Positions 44,909-54,395 are shown, counted from the first letter of the stretch. The stretch: 64,000 bases of DNA from Burkholderiales bacterium (GCA_016213205.1 JACRAZ010000027.1:1-64000); one strand, 5' to 3'. Notes: generated by a model not told the origin, from the letters alone. Numbers and translations are program-made.

Positions 44909-45691
44909 CTACGCGCCGCGAAATTGCGGCGTGCGCTTCTCCAGCAATGCCGCCACGCCTTCCTTGGCATCGGCCATGTCGAGCGTGCGCGACTGCAGCA
45001 GCGCCTCGATCTCGCCAGCCGACTTCGGATCCCAGTCGAGCCCGCGGTACAGCGATCGCTTCATCATGCGCACCGCCACCGGTGCATTGGCAGCGATCTC
45101 GGCAGCCAGCTCGCGCGCGCGCGCCAGCACCCGCGCCGGCTCGACCGCGTGGTTGGCGATGCCCATCTCGGCGGCTTCGGCACCCGAGAACACGCGCCCG
45201 GTGAACAGCAGTTCGGCGGCGCGCGGCACGCCGCACACGCGCGGCAGCAGGTAGCTGATGGCCATGCCCGAGTGCAGCCCCAGGCGTGCGAAATTCGCGC
45301 CGTAGCGCGCCTCGCGGTTGGCCACGCGCAGGTCGCACACCAGGCCCAGGCCGAAGCCGCCGCCGATGGCATGCCCGTTCATCGCCGCGATCACCGGCAC
45401 CTGAACGTCAAGGATGGTGAGGAACGGCCGGTAGATCGCGTAGGACGCCTCGTGCGGCAACTCGTTGCCACGATCGAGGATGGTGCTGCGGAAGTCCGCG
45501 CCCGAGCAGAAGTTGGTGCCGCTGCCGGTGATGACGACACAGCGGATGTCGCGATCCGCTTTCACTTGGTCGATCACCTGCTGGAACGCCTGCAGAAGTT
45601 CGGGCGCCATGGCGTTGCGTTGCTCGGGCCGGTTCAGCGTGATCTCGCAGATGGCGTCGCGGCGGGCGACGAGGACGGCGGCTTCAGTCAT
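44909..45691 (-). CDS. Enoyl-CoA hydratase/isomerase family protein
   Basis: A 260-residue crotonase. FCSGADFR and the MNGHAIGGGFGLGLVCDL stretch form the oxyanion hole. At the usual catalytic Glu the sequence is ANFARLGLHSGM, with no acidic residue, so simple hydration is doubtful; isomerase or hydrolase chemistry is possible. It stands alone on the minus strand between two plus-strand blocks and is divergent from a Bug gene. The ATG at 45691 is preceded by GGAAAA. Confidence 0.83.
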   Translation of the reverse strand: MTEAAVLVARRDAICEITLNRPEQRNAMAPELLQAFQQVIDQVKADRDIRCVVITGSGTNFCSGADFRSTILDRGNELPHEASYAIYRPFLTILDVQVPVIAAMNGHAIGGGFGLGLVCDLRVANREARYGANFARLGLHSGMAISYLLPRVCGVPRAAELLFTGRVFSGAEAAEMGIANHAVEPARVLARARELAAEIAANAPVAVRMMKRSLYRGLDWDPKSAGEIEALLQSRTLDMADAKEGVAALLEKRTPQFRGA

Positions 45692-45793
45692 GCGTTTTCC
45701 TTCGGTGGATGGGTCTGCTGCTCAGCGCAGTGTAGGCGCGCCGGGTGATCGCGATGAACGAACGGTGATGACTTCCAACCCGTAGGAGGGGCC
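45692..45793. promoter_or_regulatory. Divergent promoter region
   Basis: 102 bases between the crotonase gene and the first of two Bug genes. AGGAGG precedes the Bug start by six bases. A single weak AAC-GAAC-GGT half-match to the recurring palindrome is present, too weak to count as a site. Confidence 0.4.
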
Positions 45794-46765
45794 ATGAACG
45801 TGTTGTACAGAATTCTCCTGGGCCTGCTGGCGACCGCCGGCTCCATCGCCTCCATGCCGGCAGCGGCACAGGCCTGGCCGTCGAAACCGGTGCAGCTGAT
45901 CGTGCCGCAAGGCGCGGGCGGCAGCACCGACGCCCTGGCGCGGCTGTTGGCCCCGCTGCTCGGCGAGCGTCTGGGGCAGACCGTGGTCATCGACAACCGC
46001 GCCGGCGCCGGCGGCGTGCTCGGCGTCAGCACGCTGGCCAAGGCGCCCGCCGACGGCTACACGCTGCTCTTCGGCTCGAGCACCACGGTGGCGGCCAACG
46101 CCTTCCTGTATGCCAGCTTCCCCATCGATCCGCTGAAGGACCTGGCACCGCTGGCGCTGGCAGCCGACGCGCCCTTCGTCATCGTCGTTCCCGGGTCCTC
46201 GCCGAGCAAGTCTCTGCGCGAACTGGTCGCCACGGCCAAGGCGTCGCCCGGCAAGCTCAACTACGGCTTCGGTACCAGTTCGGGCCTGCTGTGCATGGAA
46301 CTGCTCAAGAGTGCTGCCGGCATCGACATCGCGAAGGTGCCGTACAAGGCTTCGGCACAGGCGCTCACCGACCTGATCGGCGGCCAGCTCGACGTGGTCT
46401 GCGAACCCTTGTCGAGCAGCGCGCCCAACGCCAAGGCCGGCAGGCTGCGTATCCTGGCCGGCACGGGCACGCAACGCAGTTCGCTGGCGTCGGAACTCGA
46501 AACCGTCGGCGAGGCCGGCGTCAAGGGCATGGTCTACTCGGCTTGGGTGGGCTTCTTCGCACCGGCCGGCGTGCCCCGCGACATCAGCGCCAGGCTCGGC
46601 CGCGAGCTGACGACGATCCTGAAGGACCCAGCGGTGCAGGACAAGATGCGCGCCATCTCGTGGGAGCCCCGGCCCGGCGACGCCGCAGCGCTGACTGAAC
46701 TCCACCGCACCGAGATGAAGGCCATTGCGGCCACCGTGAAGGCCGCCGGCATCAAGGCCGAGTGA
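45794..46765 (+). CDS. Bug-family periplasmic solute-binding protein
   Basis: A 323-residue Bug protein with a signal peptide (cleaved near AQA, about residue 25), WPSKPVQLIVP, the PQGAGGSTDALARL loop, and PADGYTLLFG. AGGAGG lies just upstream of the ATG. It is followed 50 bases on by a second, different Bug gene. No membrane components are present. Ligands of the family include tricarboxylates, dicarboxylates and amino acids; this one is not predictable. Confidence 0.9.
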   Translation: MNVLYRILLGLLATAGSIASMPAAAQAWPSKPVQLIVPQGAGGSTDALARLLAPLLGERLGQTVVIDNRAGAGGVLGVSTLAKAPADGYTLLFGSSTTVAANAFLYASFPIDPLKDLAPLALAADAPFVIVVPGSSPSKSLRELVATAKASPGKLNYGFGTSSGLLCMELLKSAAGIDIAKVPYKASAQALTDLIGGQLDVVCEPLSSSAPNAKAGRLRILAGTGTQRSSLASELETVGEAGVKGMVYSAWVGFFAPAGVPRDISARLGRELTTILKDPAVQDKMRAISWEPRPGDAAALTELHRTEMKAIAATVKAAGIKAE

Positions 46766-46815
46766 TGGCCGAGATGGTCACGCCCCTGCAACCCGTCCCC
46801 TGGAGAGAACCCCCG

Positions 46816-47787
46816 ATGAAGCGCACCCCTCGCCTGCCGCGCCGCCTGCTGCTCGCCGCGGCTCTGCTGCTGCCGCTGCTGGCCGGCGCCGCCGAACCCT
46901 ATCCCACGCGGCCGATCCGCGTCGTCGTTCCGTTCGGCGCCGGCGGTACCAGTGACGTGGTGGCGCGGTTGCTCAGCGCCAAGCTCGCCGAATCGCTGAA
47001 GCAGACCGTCAACGTCGACCCCAAGCCCGGCGCCAACGGCATCATCGGCACCGACATCGTGGCCAAGGCCGCGCCCGACGGCTACACGCTGCTGCTCACC
47101 GTGGCCAGCGCGCAGACGCTGACTCCAGCGCTGTACAAGCTGCCATTCGACCCGGTGAAGGATTTCGCGCCGATCTCGCTGGTGGCCAACCTGGGCGGCG
47201 TGTTCCTCGTCAATGCCAACGTGCCGGCGCGCACGATGCAGGAGTTCGCCGCCGAGGCGCGCACACGGCCGGGGCGCTTCAGCTACGGCGCCGGCACGAG
47301 CCTGCTGCGCCTGATCGGCGAGCAGCTGAAGCAGGCCACCGGCGCCGATATCACGATGGTGCCCTACAAGGGCACCGGTCCGCAAATGGCGGCAGTGGTG
47401 GGCGGCGAGGTGGACGCGGTGGTCGACCCCTTCGTCGGCATGGCCCACGTCAAGTCGGGCAAGGTGCGCCCGCTGGCCGTGCTGATGAACAAGCGCTCGC
47501 CGCTGCTGCCCGACGTGCCCACGCTCGAAGAAACCGGCATCAAGGGCATCGCGCTGGATTCCTGGGCCGCGGTGCTGGCGCCGGCGGGCACGCCGCCGGC
47601 GATCGTGGGCAGGCTGTCGACGGAGATCGCGCGCATCGTCGCGCTGCCCGACGTGCGCGAGCGCCTGGCGGCCCTCAACTACGACCCCGTCGGCAGCACG
47701 CCGGCCGAGCTGGGCCGCACCATCGATGCCGAGATCGCCAAGTGGAAGCGCGTGGTGAAGGAAGCCAACTACAAGGCCGAGGACTGA
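46816..47787 (+). CDS. Bug-family periplasmic solute-binding protein
   Basis: A 323-residue Bug protein with an Arg-rich signal peptide (MKRTPRLPRRLL then a Leu-rich core, cleavage near GAAE), YPTRPIRVVVPFGAGG and PDGYTLLLT. The ATG at 46816 has GGAGA upstream; the frame opens earlier at 46762 without a signal-like start. It is a diverged paralog of the preceding gene, not a recent copy. It may bind a related substrate or act as a sensor-linked binding protein. Confidence 0.9.
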   Translation: MKRTPRLPRRLLLAAALLLPLLAGAAEPYPTRPIRVVVPFGAGGTSDVVARLLSAKLAESLKQTVNVDPKPGANGIIGTDIVAKAAPDGYTLLLTVASAQTLTPALYKLPFDPVKDFAPISLVANLGGVFLVNANVPARTMQEFAAEARTRPGRFSYGAGTSLLRLIGEQLKQATGADITMVPYKGTGPQMAAVVGGEVDAVVDPFVGMAHVKSGKVRPLAVLMNKRSPLLPDVPTLEETGIKGIALDSWAAVLAPAGTPPAIVGRLSTEIARIVALPDVRERLAALNYDPVGSTPAELGRTIDAEIAKWKRVVKEANYKAED

Positions 47788-47816
47788 AGCGTCCGCCTGC
47801 GCCACGGAGCCTTCCC

Positions 47817-48245
47817 TTGTTCATCGAAACCCACCTCGGTCGCGTGTCGCCGCTGGAGTGCGACCACCTCGGCCACATGAACGTGCAGTTCTACGTCGCC
47901 AAGGTCTCCGACGCGGCCTGGCACGTGATGGCGTCCATCGGCCTCACGCCGGCCTACATCCGCGAGCGGCGCCGCGCGCCTGCGGCGGTGAAGCAGGAGG
48001 TGCTGTACCTGAAGGAACTGCTGGCCGGCGACCTGGTGCGCATGGAAAGCGGCGTGCTCGAGGTGAGCGAGCGCAAGATCACCTTCTTCCATCGCCTGTT
48101 CAATGTCGAGACCGGCCAGCTGGCGATGAAGAGCAAGGTCTACACGGTGATGATGGATCTCGACGCGCGCCGTTCCACCGCCATCGATGCCGAGGTGCTG
48201 GCGCAGGCGCGCAAACGGCTGCTGCCCGCCGGGAGCGACGCATGA
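47817..48245 (+). CDS. 4HBT-type acyl-CoA thioesterase
   Basis: A 142-residue hot-dog thioesterase with the catalytic-loop pattern ECDHLGHMNVQFYVAK near the N-terminus, where the Asp and GHMN segment are typical of the 4-hydroxybenzoyl-CoA thioesterase/YbgC group. The start is TTG at 47817, the only start codon compatible with the N-terminus, with GGAG eight bases upstream. It overlaps the next thioesterase gene as ATGA. It would release free acid from a CoA ester, perhaps balancing the CoA-transferases next to it. Confidence 0.82.
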   Translation: MFIETHLGRVSPLECDHLGHMNVQFYVAKVSDAAWHVMASIGLTPAYIRERRRAPAAVKQEVLYLKELLAGDLVRMESGVLEVSERKITFFHRLFNVETGQLAMKSKVYTVMMDLDARRSTAIDAEVLAQARKRLLPAGSDA

Positions 48246-49165
48246 CGGCGGTGGATGACCGGGGAACCGAACGTGTCTTCGTCACCGGCCGCGGTGCGGT
48301 GAACATGGCCGACTGCGACCAGTGGGGCCACATGAACGTGCAGTTCTACCTGGCGCGCGCCAGCGACGCGCAGGCCCACCTCGCGGCGCGCTTGGGGCTT
48401 GGGCCGCGGCGTCTGGCCCGCGAGCAGTTGGCATTGCGACCGCTCACCGACCGCACGCTCTTCAAGCGCGAGCTGCGCGGCGGCGACATCCACGCCATCC
48501 GCTCGGGCATCCGCGCCGTGCATGATGACGGCACCCTCGACATCGCGAACCGCATGACGAACCTGGGCAGCGGCGTCGAGTCGGCGGCCTTCGAGACGCG
48601 GCTTTGCCTGGTGGGCGCCGACGACGGCGCACAGCCCTGGCCCGCCGACGTGCTGGCCGCCGCGCGCGCGCTGGCCGGCGAGCTGCCGGAGATGCCCACA
48701 CCGCCCCCGATGGCCGCAGTGCCCCCACCCGGCCCGCCGCCGCTGGAGCGACTGCTGCTCACCTACCGCGGCTCGATCGAACCCTGGGATTGCGACGCCG
48801 ACGGCGTGGCGCCGCCGCGCGCGCACATCGCCCGCTTCAACGACGCCATCACGCACCTGTTCCGCGCGATGCAGCTGGATCGCAAGGCGCTGCTGGCCGC
48901 CGGCACCGGATCGGCGGCGCTGGACTACGACATCACCTACCCCCGCGCGCTGCGCGCCGGCACGGCGATCGACGTGCGCAGCGGCGTGCTCGCAGCCGGC
49001 GAGAAGCTCTACCACATCGTCCACCACGTGGTCGATGCGAACGACGGCGGCTTGTACACGACGATCATCGTCGCCGCCCTGTTCTTCGACCTGAAGCAGC
49101 GCAAGTCGGTGCCGATGCCGGCGGCCGTCCGCGCCGCGGTCGAGCGCCTCATCATCCATGCCTGA
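48242..49165 (+). CDS. Double hot-dog thioesterase family protein
   Basis: A 307-residue protein with two 4HBT-like domains joined by a Pro-rich linker (about 148-165). Domain 1 has DCDQWGHMNVQFYLARA, matching the previous gene. Domain 2 has WDCDADGVAPPRAHIARF, with the Asp kept but GHMN replaced. One domain may be catalytic and the other structural or regulatory. The start overlaps the preceding stop as ATGA; the stop overlaps the following CaiB/BaiF gene by eight bases. Confidence 0.8.
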   Translation: MTAVDDRGTERVFVTGRGAVNMADCDQWGHMNVQFYLARASDAQAHLAARLGLGPRRLAREQLALRPLTDRTLFKRELRGGDIHAIRSGIRAVHDDGTLDIANRMTNLGSGVESAAFETRLCLVGADDGAQPWPADVLAAARALAGELPEMPTPPPMAAVPPPGPPPLERLLLTYRGSIEPWDCDADGVAPPRAHIARFNDAITHLFRAMQLDRKALLAAGTGSAALDYDITYPRALRAGTAIDVRSGVLAAGEKLYHIVHHVVDANDGGLYTTIIVAALFFDLKQRKSVPMPAAVRAAVERLIIHA

Positions 49166-50396
49166 ACCCACCTCGCCCACCCGCACCCCACCCGGCGCAC
49201 CGCCGCCGCGCGCACTGGCTGGCCTGCGTGTGCTGGATCTCTCGCGCGTGCTCGCCGGCCCGCTGTGCGCGCAGATGCTGGCCGACCACGGCGCCGCGGT
49301 GATCAAGGTCGAGCCGCCCGAAGGCGACGAGGCACGCCGCATCGGCCCGCCGCTGGACGAGCGCGGCGAGTGCGCCTACTTTGCGGCGCTCAACCGAGGC
49401 AAGCGGTCGATCGCGCTCGACCTCTCGCGCCCGGCTGGCCGCGCCGTGCTCGAGCGGCTGCTCCAAGACACCGACGTGCTGATCGAGAACTTCCTGCCCG
49501 GCACGATGGAGAAGTGGGGACTGGGCTACGAGACCACGCTCGCAGCCCGCCACCCGCGGCTCATCTACTGCAACGTCAGCGGCTTCGGCGCCGACGGGCC
49601 GCTGGGCGGCCTGCCCGGATACGACGCCGTCGCGCAGGCCATCTCCGGGCTGATGAGCATCAACGGCACCCCCGAGTCGGGCCCGGTGCGGCTGGGCGTG
49701 CCGGTGGTGGACTACCTCACCGGCTACAACGCCATGGTCGGCGTGCTGCTGGCCCTGGCCGCACGCGCGCAAACGGGCACCGGCCAGCGGGTGGAAGCCA
49801 CGCTCTTCGACACCGGCCTGGCGCTGCTGCTGGCGCCGCATGCCTCGAACTGGTTCTACTCCGGGCGCATCCCGCAGCGCATGGGCAGCTCGCATCCGAA
49901 CATCGTGCCCTATGACTGCTATGCGGCGGCGGACGGACAGATCTTCCTGGGCGTCGTCAACAACGGCCAGTTCACCCGCCTGTGCGAGTGCGTGCAGCGC
50001 CCCGATCTCGCGTCCGACCCGCGCTTCGCGGACCCCGTCAGACGCCGCGAGCACCGCGACGTGCTGCGCGCCGAGCTCGAACGCACGCTGGCCCGCCACC
50101 CCGCCGCCGAGCTGTGCGACACGCTGATGCGCCGCGGCGTGCCGGCCAGCGTGGTGAACAACGTCGAGCAGGCGCTGACACACCCGCACGCCCTGCACCG
50201 CGAGATGGTGGTGCAGGCCGACGGGCACCGCCACATCGGCGTGCCGGTCAAGCTGAGCGCGACGCCGGGCCGCGTGGCGAGCCTGCCGCCGCGGCTGAGC
50301 GAACACGCCGACGGCATCCTCGGCGAACTGGGCCTGAGCACGGCCGAACGCGAGACGCTCTACCGCGAGGGCACCGTGGCCCCCCCGCCGGCGTAG
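49158..50396 (+). CDS. CaiB/BaiF family CoA-transferase
   Basis: A 412-residue class III CoA-transferase with GLRVLDLSRVLAGP, GAAVIKVEPPEGD and the catalytic Asp156 in LPGYDAVAQAISG, a textbook family match. The C-terminal half contains the usual small swapped domain. It is the last gene of a translationally coupled set with two thioesterase genes. Donor and acceptor cannot be named; a succinyl-CoA donor is common in the family. Confidence 0.9.
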   Translation: MPEPTSPTRTPPGAPPPRALAGLRVLDLSRVLAGPLCAQMLADHGAAVIKVEPPEGDEARRIGPPLDERGECAYFAALNRGKRSIALDLSRPAGRAVLERLLQDTDVLIENFLPGTMEKWGLGYETTLAARHPRLIYCNVSGFGADGPLGGLPGYDAVAQAISGLMSINGTPESGPVRLGVPVVDYLTGYNAMVGVLLALAARAQTGTGQRVEATLFDTGLALLLAPHASNWFYSGRIPQRMGSSHPNIVPYDCYAAADGQIFLGVVNNGQFTRLCECVQRPDLASDPRFADPVRRREHRDVLRAELERTLARHPAAELCDTLMRRGVPASVVNNVEQALTHPHALHREMVVQADGHRHIGVPVKLSATPGRVASLPPRLSEHADGILGELGLSTAERETLYREGTVAPPPA

Positions 50397-50404
50397 CGCC
50401 GGCG
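50386..50404. terminator. Palindromic hairpin over the stop codon
   Basis: Two copies of the self-complementary octamer CGCCGGCG (50386-50393 and 50397-50404) flank the TAG stop codon of the CoA-transferase gene, giving an 8-bp stem with the stop in the loop. The convergent metallo-hydrolase gene ends 20 bases on. Confidence 0.55.
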
Positions 50405-50424
50405 CACACACTCGACCGACGGCC

Positions 50425-51498
50425 TCAGCGGCGGTACCAGGCCACGCCGTCGGCGTCGAACTCGCGCCGCAGCTCGCCGCGGTTGAGCAGGTAGTTCAGA
50501 CTGGCGATGCTCTCGCCGCTGGCCAGGCCGAGCTGCATGCTGCCCTCGGCGGGGTCGATGGCGCGCGCGAACAGCGCACCGAACACGTCGATCACGCGCC
50601 TGGGCTGGTCCAGCGTCTTCAGCAGCCGCGCCAGCGAGCGGTGGTGCCCCTGGGCCAGGTAATCCAGCCGCGCATGCAGGCCGCGGAAGGGCCCGTTGTG
50701 CGCCGGCAGCACCAGCACGTCGTCCGGCACTTCGGCCTTGATCTTGGCGATCGACGCCAGCCAGTCGGACATCGGATCGGCCTCGGGCTCGGTGGGATGC
50801 ACCGACACGTTCGACGAGATGCGCGGCAGCACCTGGTCGCCGCTGATCAGCAGCTTCAACTCAGGGCAATGCAGGCAGGCGTGCTCGGGCGAGTGGCCGT
50901 TGCCGACGACGACGCGCCAGTCATGCTCGCCGATGCGCAGCGTCTCGCCGTCGCGGATGCGGCGGTAGCTGTCGGGCAGCGCGTGGATGAACTGGCCGAA
51001 CTTGCCGAAGCGGGCGCGATAGTCCTCGATCGCGGCTTCGCCCCAGCCGGCGCGGCGGTAGAAGCGGATCGCGTCGGTCGGGGCCTCGCGGCCGGTGTCG
51101 GCCGCCAGCACGCGGCAGTTCAGGTACTCCAGCTTGGTCATCCACAGCGGGCAGTCGAATTTGCGCGTCAGCCAGCCGGCCATGCCCACGTGATCGGGGT
51201 GCATGTGGGTGACGAAGACGCGGCCGATGCGCCGGCCATCGTCGCCCGCGGCCAGCAGCTGCCGCCAGGCGGCCAGCGTCTCGTCGGTGCGCATGCCGGT
51301 GTCCACCACCGTCCAGCTGTCGCCATCCTCGATCGCCCACAGGTTGATGTGGTTCAGCTGCATCGGCATGGGCATGCGGAGCCACATCACGCCGGGGGCC
51401 ACCGACAGCGCAACGCCGGGCGCGGGTGGCGACTCGAAGGGGTAGACGAGCGTCGGTCTGGCGTTGGCAGTGGGTGGGGCAGAGGAGGATGTGCTCAT
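50425..51498 (-). CDS. MBL-fold metallo-hydrolase
   Basis: A 357-residue metallo-beta-lactamase-fold hydrolase. The metal motif THMHPDHVG gives His98, His100, Asp102 and His103; GNGHSPEHAC and SGDQVLP supply further metal ligands. It resembles glyoxalase-II-like or lactonase-like hydrolases in catabolic operons. It is the last gene of the long minus-strand operon, 69 bases after an AMP ligase gene. It may hydrolyse a thioester or a lactone formed in the pathway. Confidence 0.87.
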   Translation of the reverse strand: MSTSSSAPPTANARPTLVYPFESPPAPGVALSVAPGVMWLRMPMPMQLNHINLWAIEDGDSWTVVDTGMRTDETLAAWRQLLAAGDDGRRIGRVFVTHMHPDHVGMAGWLTRKFDCPLWMTKLEYLNCRVLAADTGREAPTDAIRFYRRAGWGEAAIEDYRARFGKFGQFIHALPDSYRRIRDGETLRIGEHDWRVVVGNGHSPEHACLHCPELKLLISGDQVLPRISSNVSVHPTEPEADPMSDWLASIAKIKAEVPDDVLVLPAHNGPFRGLHARLDYLAQGHHRSLARLLKTLDQPRRVIDVFGALFARAIDPAEGSMQLGLASGESIASLNYLLNRGELRREFDADGVAWYRR

Positions 51499-51567
51499 GG
51501 TCTCGTGGGTGGAAGTCGAAGTGGGTTGTGCGGCGCCCCCCCGAACGACCGCAGGTCGGTCAACGGT

Positions 51568-53169
51568 TCATGAAGCGGTCGTGTTCGCCTTGGCGTACTC
51601 CGCCTTCAGCTCGCGCTTGAGCAGCTTGTTGGCCGCGCTGATCGGCATCGAGGTGCGGAAGAACACCCGCTTGGGCGTCTTGAAGCCGGCGAGCTTGTCG
51701 CGGCAGTGGGCGACAAGTTCGGCCTCTTCCACCTGCACCCCCGGACGCAGAATGACCGCGGCCGTGACCGATTCGCCCCAGCGCTCGTCGGGCAGCCCGA
51801 ACACCGCGCACTGCAGCACCGCCGGGTGGGTGCCGAGCACGCTCTCCACCTCCTGGCAGTAGACGTTTTCGCCGCCGCTCTTGATCATGTCCTTCTTGCG
51901 ATCGGCGAAGTAGTAGTTGCCCGCCTCGTCGCGGAACAGCACGTCGCCGGTGCGGAACCAGCCGCCGCGCAGCGCGCGCGCGTTGGCTTCGTCGTTCTTG
52001 TAGTAGCCCTTCATGACGATCGGCCCGCGCACGATCTGTTCGCCGGCCACGCCGGGCGGCACGTCGCGATCGTCCTCGTCGACCAGGCGCACGTCGGCAC
52101 CGAAGGCAGTGAGCGTGCCGACCCAGCGCCCGTCGCCGTTGGGCATCTCGGCCCAGCTGCGCACGCTGCCCGTGGTGTAGGCCGCCGCGGTCGATTCGGT
52201 CATGCCCTGCACCGAGTGCAGCCGGGCGTGCGGCGCCGCCTCCATCCAGCCGTCGACCATGGCCTTGGGGATGGTCGAGGCCCAGCTCATCAGCTTGCGC
52301 ATGCTGTCCAGGCGGCGGGTGCGGAAGTTCGGGCAGGCCACCATCGCCACGTACAGCGTGGGCGGCAACGCCGTGCTCGTGATCTGGTGTCGCTCGATGA
52401 GATCGATCATCTGCGGCGGCTGGGGTGTCTGCGTCATGACGATCGTCATCTGGTTCGTCAGGCACAGCGTGGAGAGCAGGAAGGCCGCAGTGTGGATCAA
52501 CGGGATGCTGAGCAGGAAGACCTCGCTGCGGTCGAAGCCCGCATTCAGCATCCAGCTCAGGTGCGCCGCGTGGTAATTGGCATGCGTCGTCAGCACGCCC
52601 TTGGGCGCGGACTCGGTGCCGCTCGTGAACAGCATCGTGGCCACGTCGTCGCTCTCGATCAGCACCTGCGGCTCGTCGTCGGGCCCCTGCAGCAGTTCGG
52701 CAAAGGCCATGAAGCCGGCCGGCGCCGTCTTGCCGAACTGCACGAACTGCCGAACGCCCGTCATCCGGTCGACCACCGAGGCGAGGTTGCCCAGCAGCGC
52801 GTCTTCGACGAAGAACCACTTCGCCTCGGAGAACTCGACCAGGTGGCGCACATCGGCCGGCTGCAGCATGAAGTTGATCGGCACGAACCACGCACCGATG
52901 CGGTTTGCCGCGTAGCCCAGCACCAGGAACTCCACGCTGTTGCGGGACATCGCGGCGAGCTTGTCACCCTTGGCGACGCCGCGCCGCATGAGGTTGTTGG
53001 CCACCACATTGGCCATGCGGTCCAGCGAGGCGTAGCTGACCTCGCTGTGCTCGCCTTGCGCTGTGTAGAAGTGGATTGCGGTCTTGTCGCCGACGGCGCG
53101 GGCAGAACGCCGCAGACTGTCGCCCAGGTTCTGCCGTTGCAGCAGGTTCATCTCAAGCTCTGTCACCAT
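51568..53169 (-). CDS. AMP-forming acyl-CoA ligase
   Basis: A 533-residue ANL-family ligase with P-loop FTSGTESAPKG, QGMTES, the TGD motif (FRTGDVLF), hinge DRKKDMIKSGG and a C-terminal Lys (NKLLKRELK). The third P-loop region has the less common TESAP in place of TTGKP. The ATG at 53169 is chosen because AGGAGA lies upstream; the frame stays open for 124 more codons of atypical sequence. It is located between a dehydrogenase gene and the metallo-hydrolase gene. Medium-chain or alicyclic acids are plausible substrates but not provable here. Confidence 0.87.
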   Translation of the reverse strand: MVTELEMNLLQRQNLGDSLRRSARAVGDKTAIHFYTAQGEHSEVSYASLDRMANVVANNLMRRGVAKGDKLAAMSRNSVEFLVLGYAANRIGAWFVPINFMLQPADVRHLVEFSEAKWFFVEDALLGNLASVVDRMTGVRQFVQFGKTAPAGFMAFAELLQGPDDEPQVLIESDDVATMLFTSGTESAPKGVLTTHANYHAAHLSWMLNAGFDRSEVFLLSIPLIHTAAFLLSTLCLTNQMTIVMTQTPQPPQMIDLIERHQITSTALPPTLYVAMVACPNFRTRRLDSMRKLMSWASTIPKAMVDGWMEAAPHARLHSVQGMTESTAAAYTTGSVRSWAEMPNGDGRWVGTLTAFGADVRLVDEDDRDVPPGVAGEQIVRGPIVMKGYYKNDEANARALRGGWFRTGDVLFRDEAGNYYFADRKKDMIKSGGENVYCQEVESVLGTHPAVLQCAVFGLPDERWGESVTAAVILRPGVQVEEAELVAHCRDKLAGFKTPKRVFFRTSMPISAANKLLKRELKAEYAKANTTAS

Positions 53170-53222
53170 GATCTCGTCTCCTGTCGCTGATGAAACTCGG
53201 AGGGCGGCGACGGTCTGCTTCT

Positions 53223-54395
53223 TCAGCCGTGCCGCTGGTCGAACGCGCGCCCGTACACCATCGACGCGATGGTGTTGCGCAGGATCTCGGTGGTGCCGCC
53301 GCCGAGCGCGAAACCGCGCGAGTCGCGCACCATGCGCTCCAGCGGCAGCGCGCGGGTGAAGCCGGCGTGGCCGTGGATCTGCAGGGCCTCGTTGGTGACG
53401 CGCTGGACCATCTCGTTGGCGTAGAGCTTGGCCATCGCCGCTTCCAGCGGATCGGGGAAGCCGTCGACCAGGTGGGTCGCGGCGCGGTAGATCATCAGCC
53501 GCGCGGCATGGATCTGCACCGCCATGTCGGCGATCTTCCACTGCAGGCCCTGGAACTCGCAGATCGGGCGGCCGAACTGCTCGCGCTGCAGCGAGTAGGC
53601 CTTGGCGGCTTCATAGGCGGCCTGCGCCACGCCCAGGCACATCGCGGCGTTGCCCACGCGCTCGGGGCCGAAGGAACTCATCAGGCGCTTGAAGCTGCGC
53701 GTGGAATTGGGGTCGCCTTCCATGATGACGTTGGCGCGCGGCACGCGACAGCGGTCGAAGAACAGCTCGACTTCGGGCATGCCGCGCCCGCCCATCTTTC
53801 GCTCGGGGTGGCCGACCTCGAAGCCCGGGGTGCCGCGCTCGACCACCAGAGCGCCGATGCCCTTGGGCCCCTGCGTCTTGCCCCAGCGCGCGAACACGAA
53901 GACGTGCGTGGCCAGGTGGCCGCCCGTGCAATAGGCCTTCTGCCCGTGCAGCACGACATGGTCGCCGTCGGGCGTGGCCGAGGTCACCATGTCGGTCATC
54001 GCCGAGCCGGCGCCAGGCTCGCTGATCCCGATGGCGAAGCTGTGCTCGCCGCTCACGCAGCCGGGCAGCCAGCGCTGCTTCTGCTCGTCGCTGGCCATGA
54101 TGGCGATGGCGCGCGACGGCCCGTTGATGGCGATCTGCGCCACCAGCGCGGTGTTGAAGCACACGCGCGCCACCTCCTCCAGCAGGATGGTGCCCTGGAT
54201 CACCGGCGCGCCCGAGCCGCCATAGGCCTCGGGAATGACCATGCCGAGGTAGCCGAGCCTGGCGAGCAGGTCGCGGTTCTCGGTTGGGAACTCTTCCTTC
54301 TCGTCCCAGTACGCGGCCTTGGCGGCGAAGGCGCGCTCGGCGGTCTTGCGGATGTCCTGGCGGAAGATTTCGAGGTCGGGGTCGAGCTGGAACAT
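53223..54395 (-). CDS. Acyl-CoA dehydrogenase
   Basis: A 390-residue acyl-CoA dehydrogenase. The flavin region reads GISEPGAGSAMTD, where the usual GSD is GSA, and NG.KAYCTGG is altered from the typical W-x-T pattern. The isovaleryl-type Glu is present (SSFGPERVGNAA), and the C-terminal site is LGGGTTEILRN. C-terminal helices show REQFGRPICEFQGLQW. The ATG at 54395 begins the standard N-terminal helix. It is part of the long minus-strand operon, 19 bases after a PaaG-like crotonase. Confidence 0.87.
   Translation of the reverse strand: MFQLDPDLEIFRQDIRKTAERAFAAKAAYWDEKEEFPTENRDLLARLGYLGMVIPEAYGGSGAPVIQGTILLEEVARVCFNTALVAQIAINGPSRAIAIMASDEQKQRWLPGCVSGEHSFAIGISEPGAGSAMTDMVTSATPDGDHVVLHGQKAYCTGGHLATHVFVFARWGKTQGPKGIGALVVERGTPGFEVGHPERKMGGRGMPEVELFFDRCRVPRANVIMEGDPNSTRSFKRLMSSFGPERVGNAAMCLGVAQAAYEAAKAYSLQREQFGRPICEFQGLQWKIADMAVQIHAARLMIYRAATHLVDGFPDPLEAAMAKLYANEMVQRVTNEALQIHGHAGFTRALPLERMVRDSRGFALGGGTTEILRNTIASMVYGRAFDQRHG

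Noticed and set aside
45740..45760. Possible fifth AAC-N4-GTT operator (AAC-GAAC-GGT)
   Set aside because: Only a partial match with no extended symmetry, so not counted with the other four.
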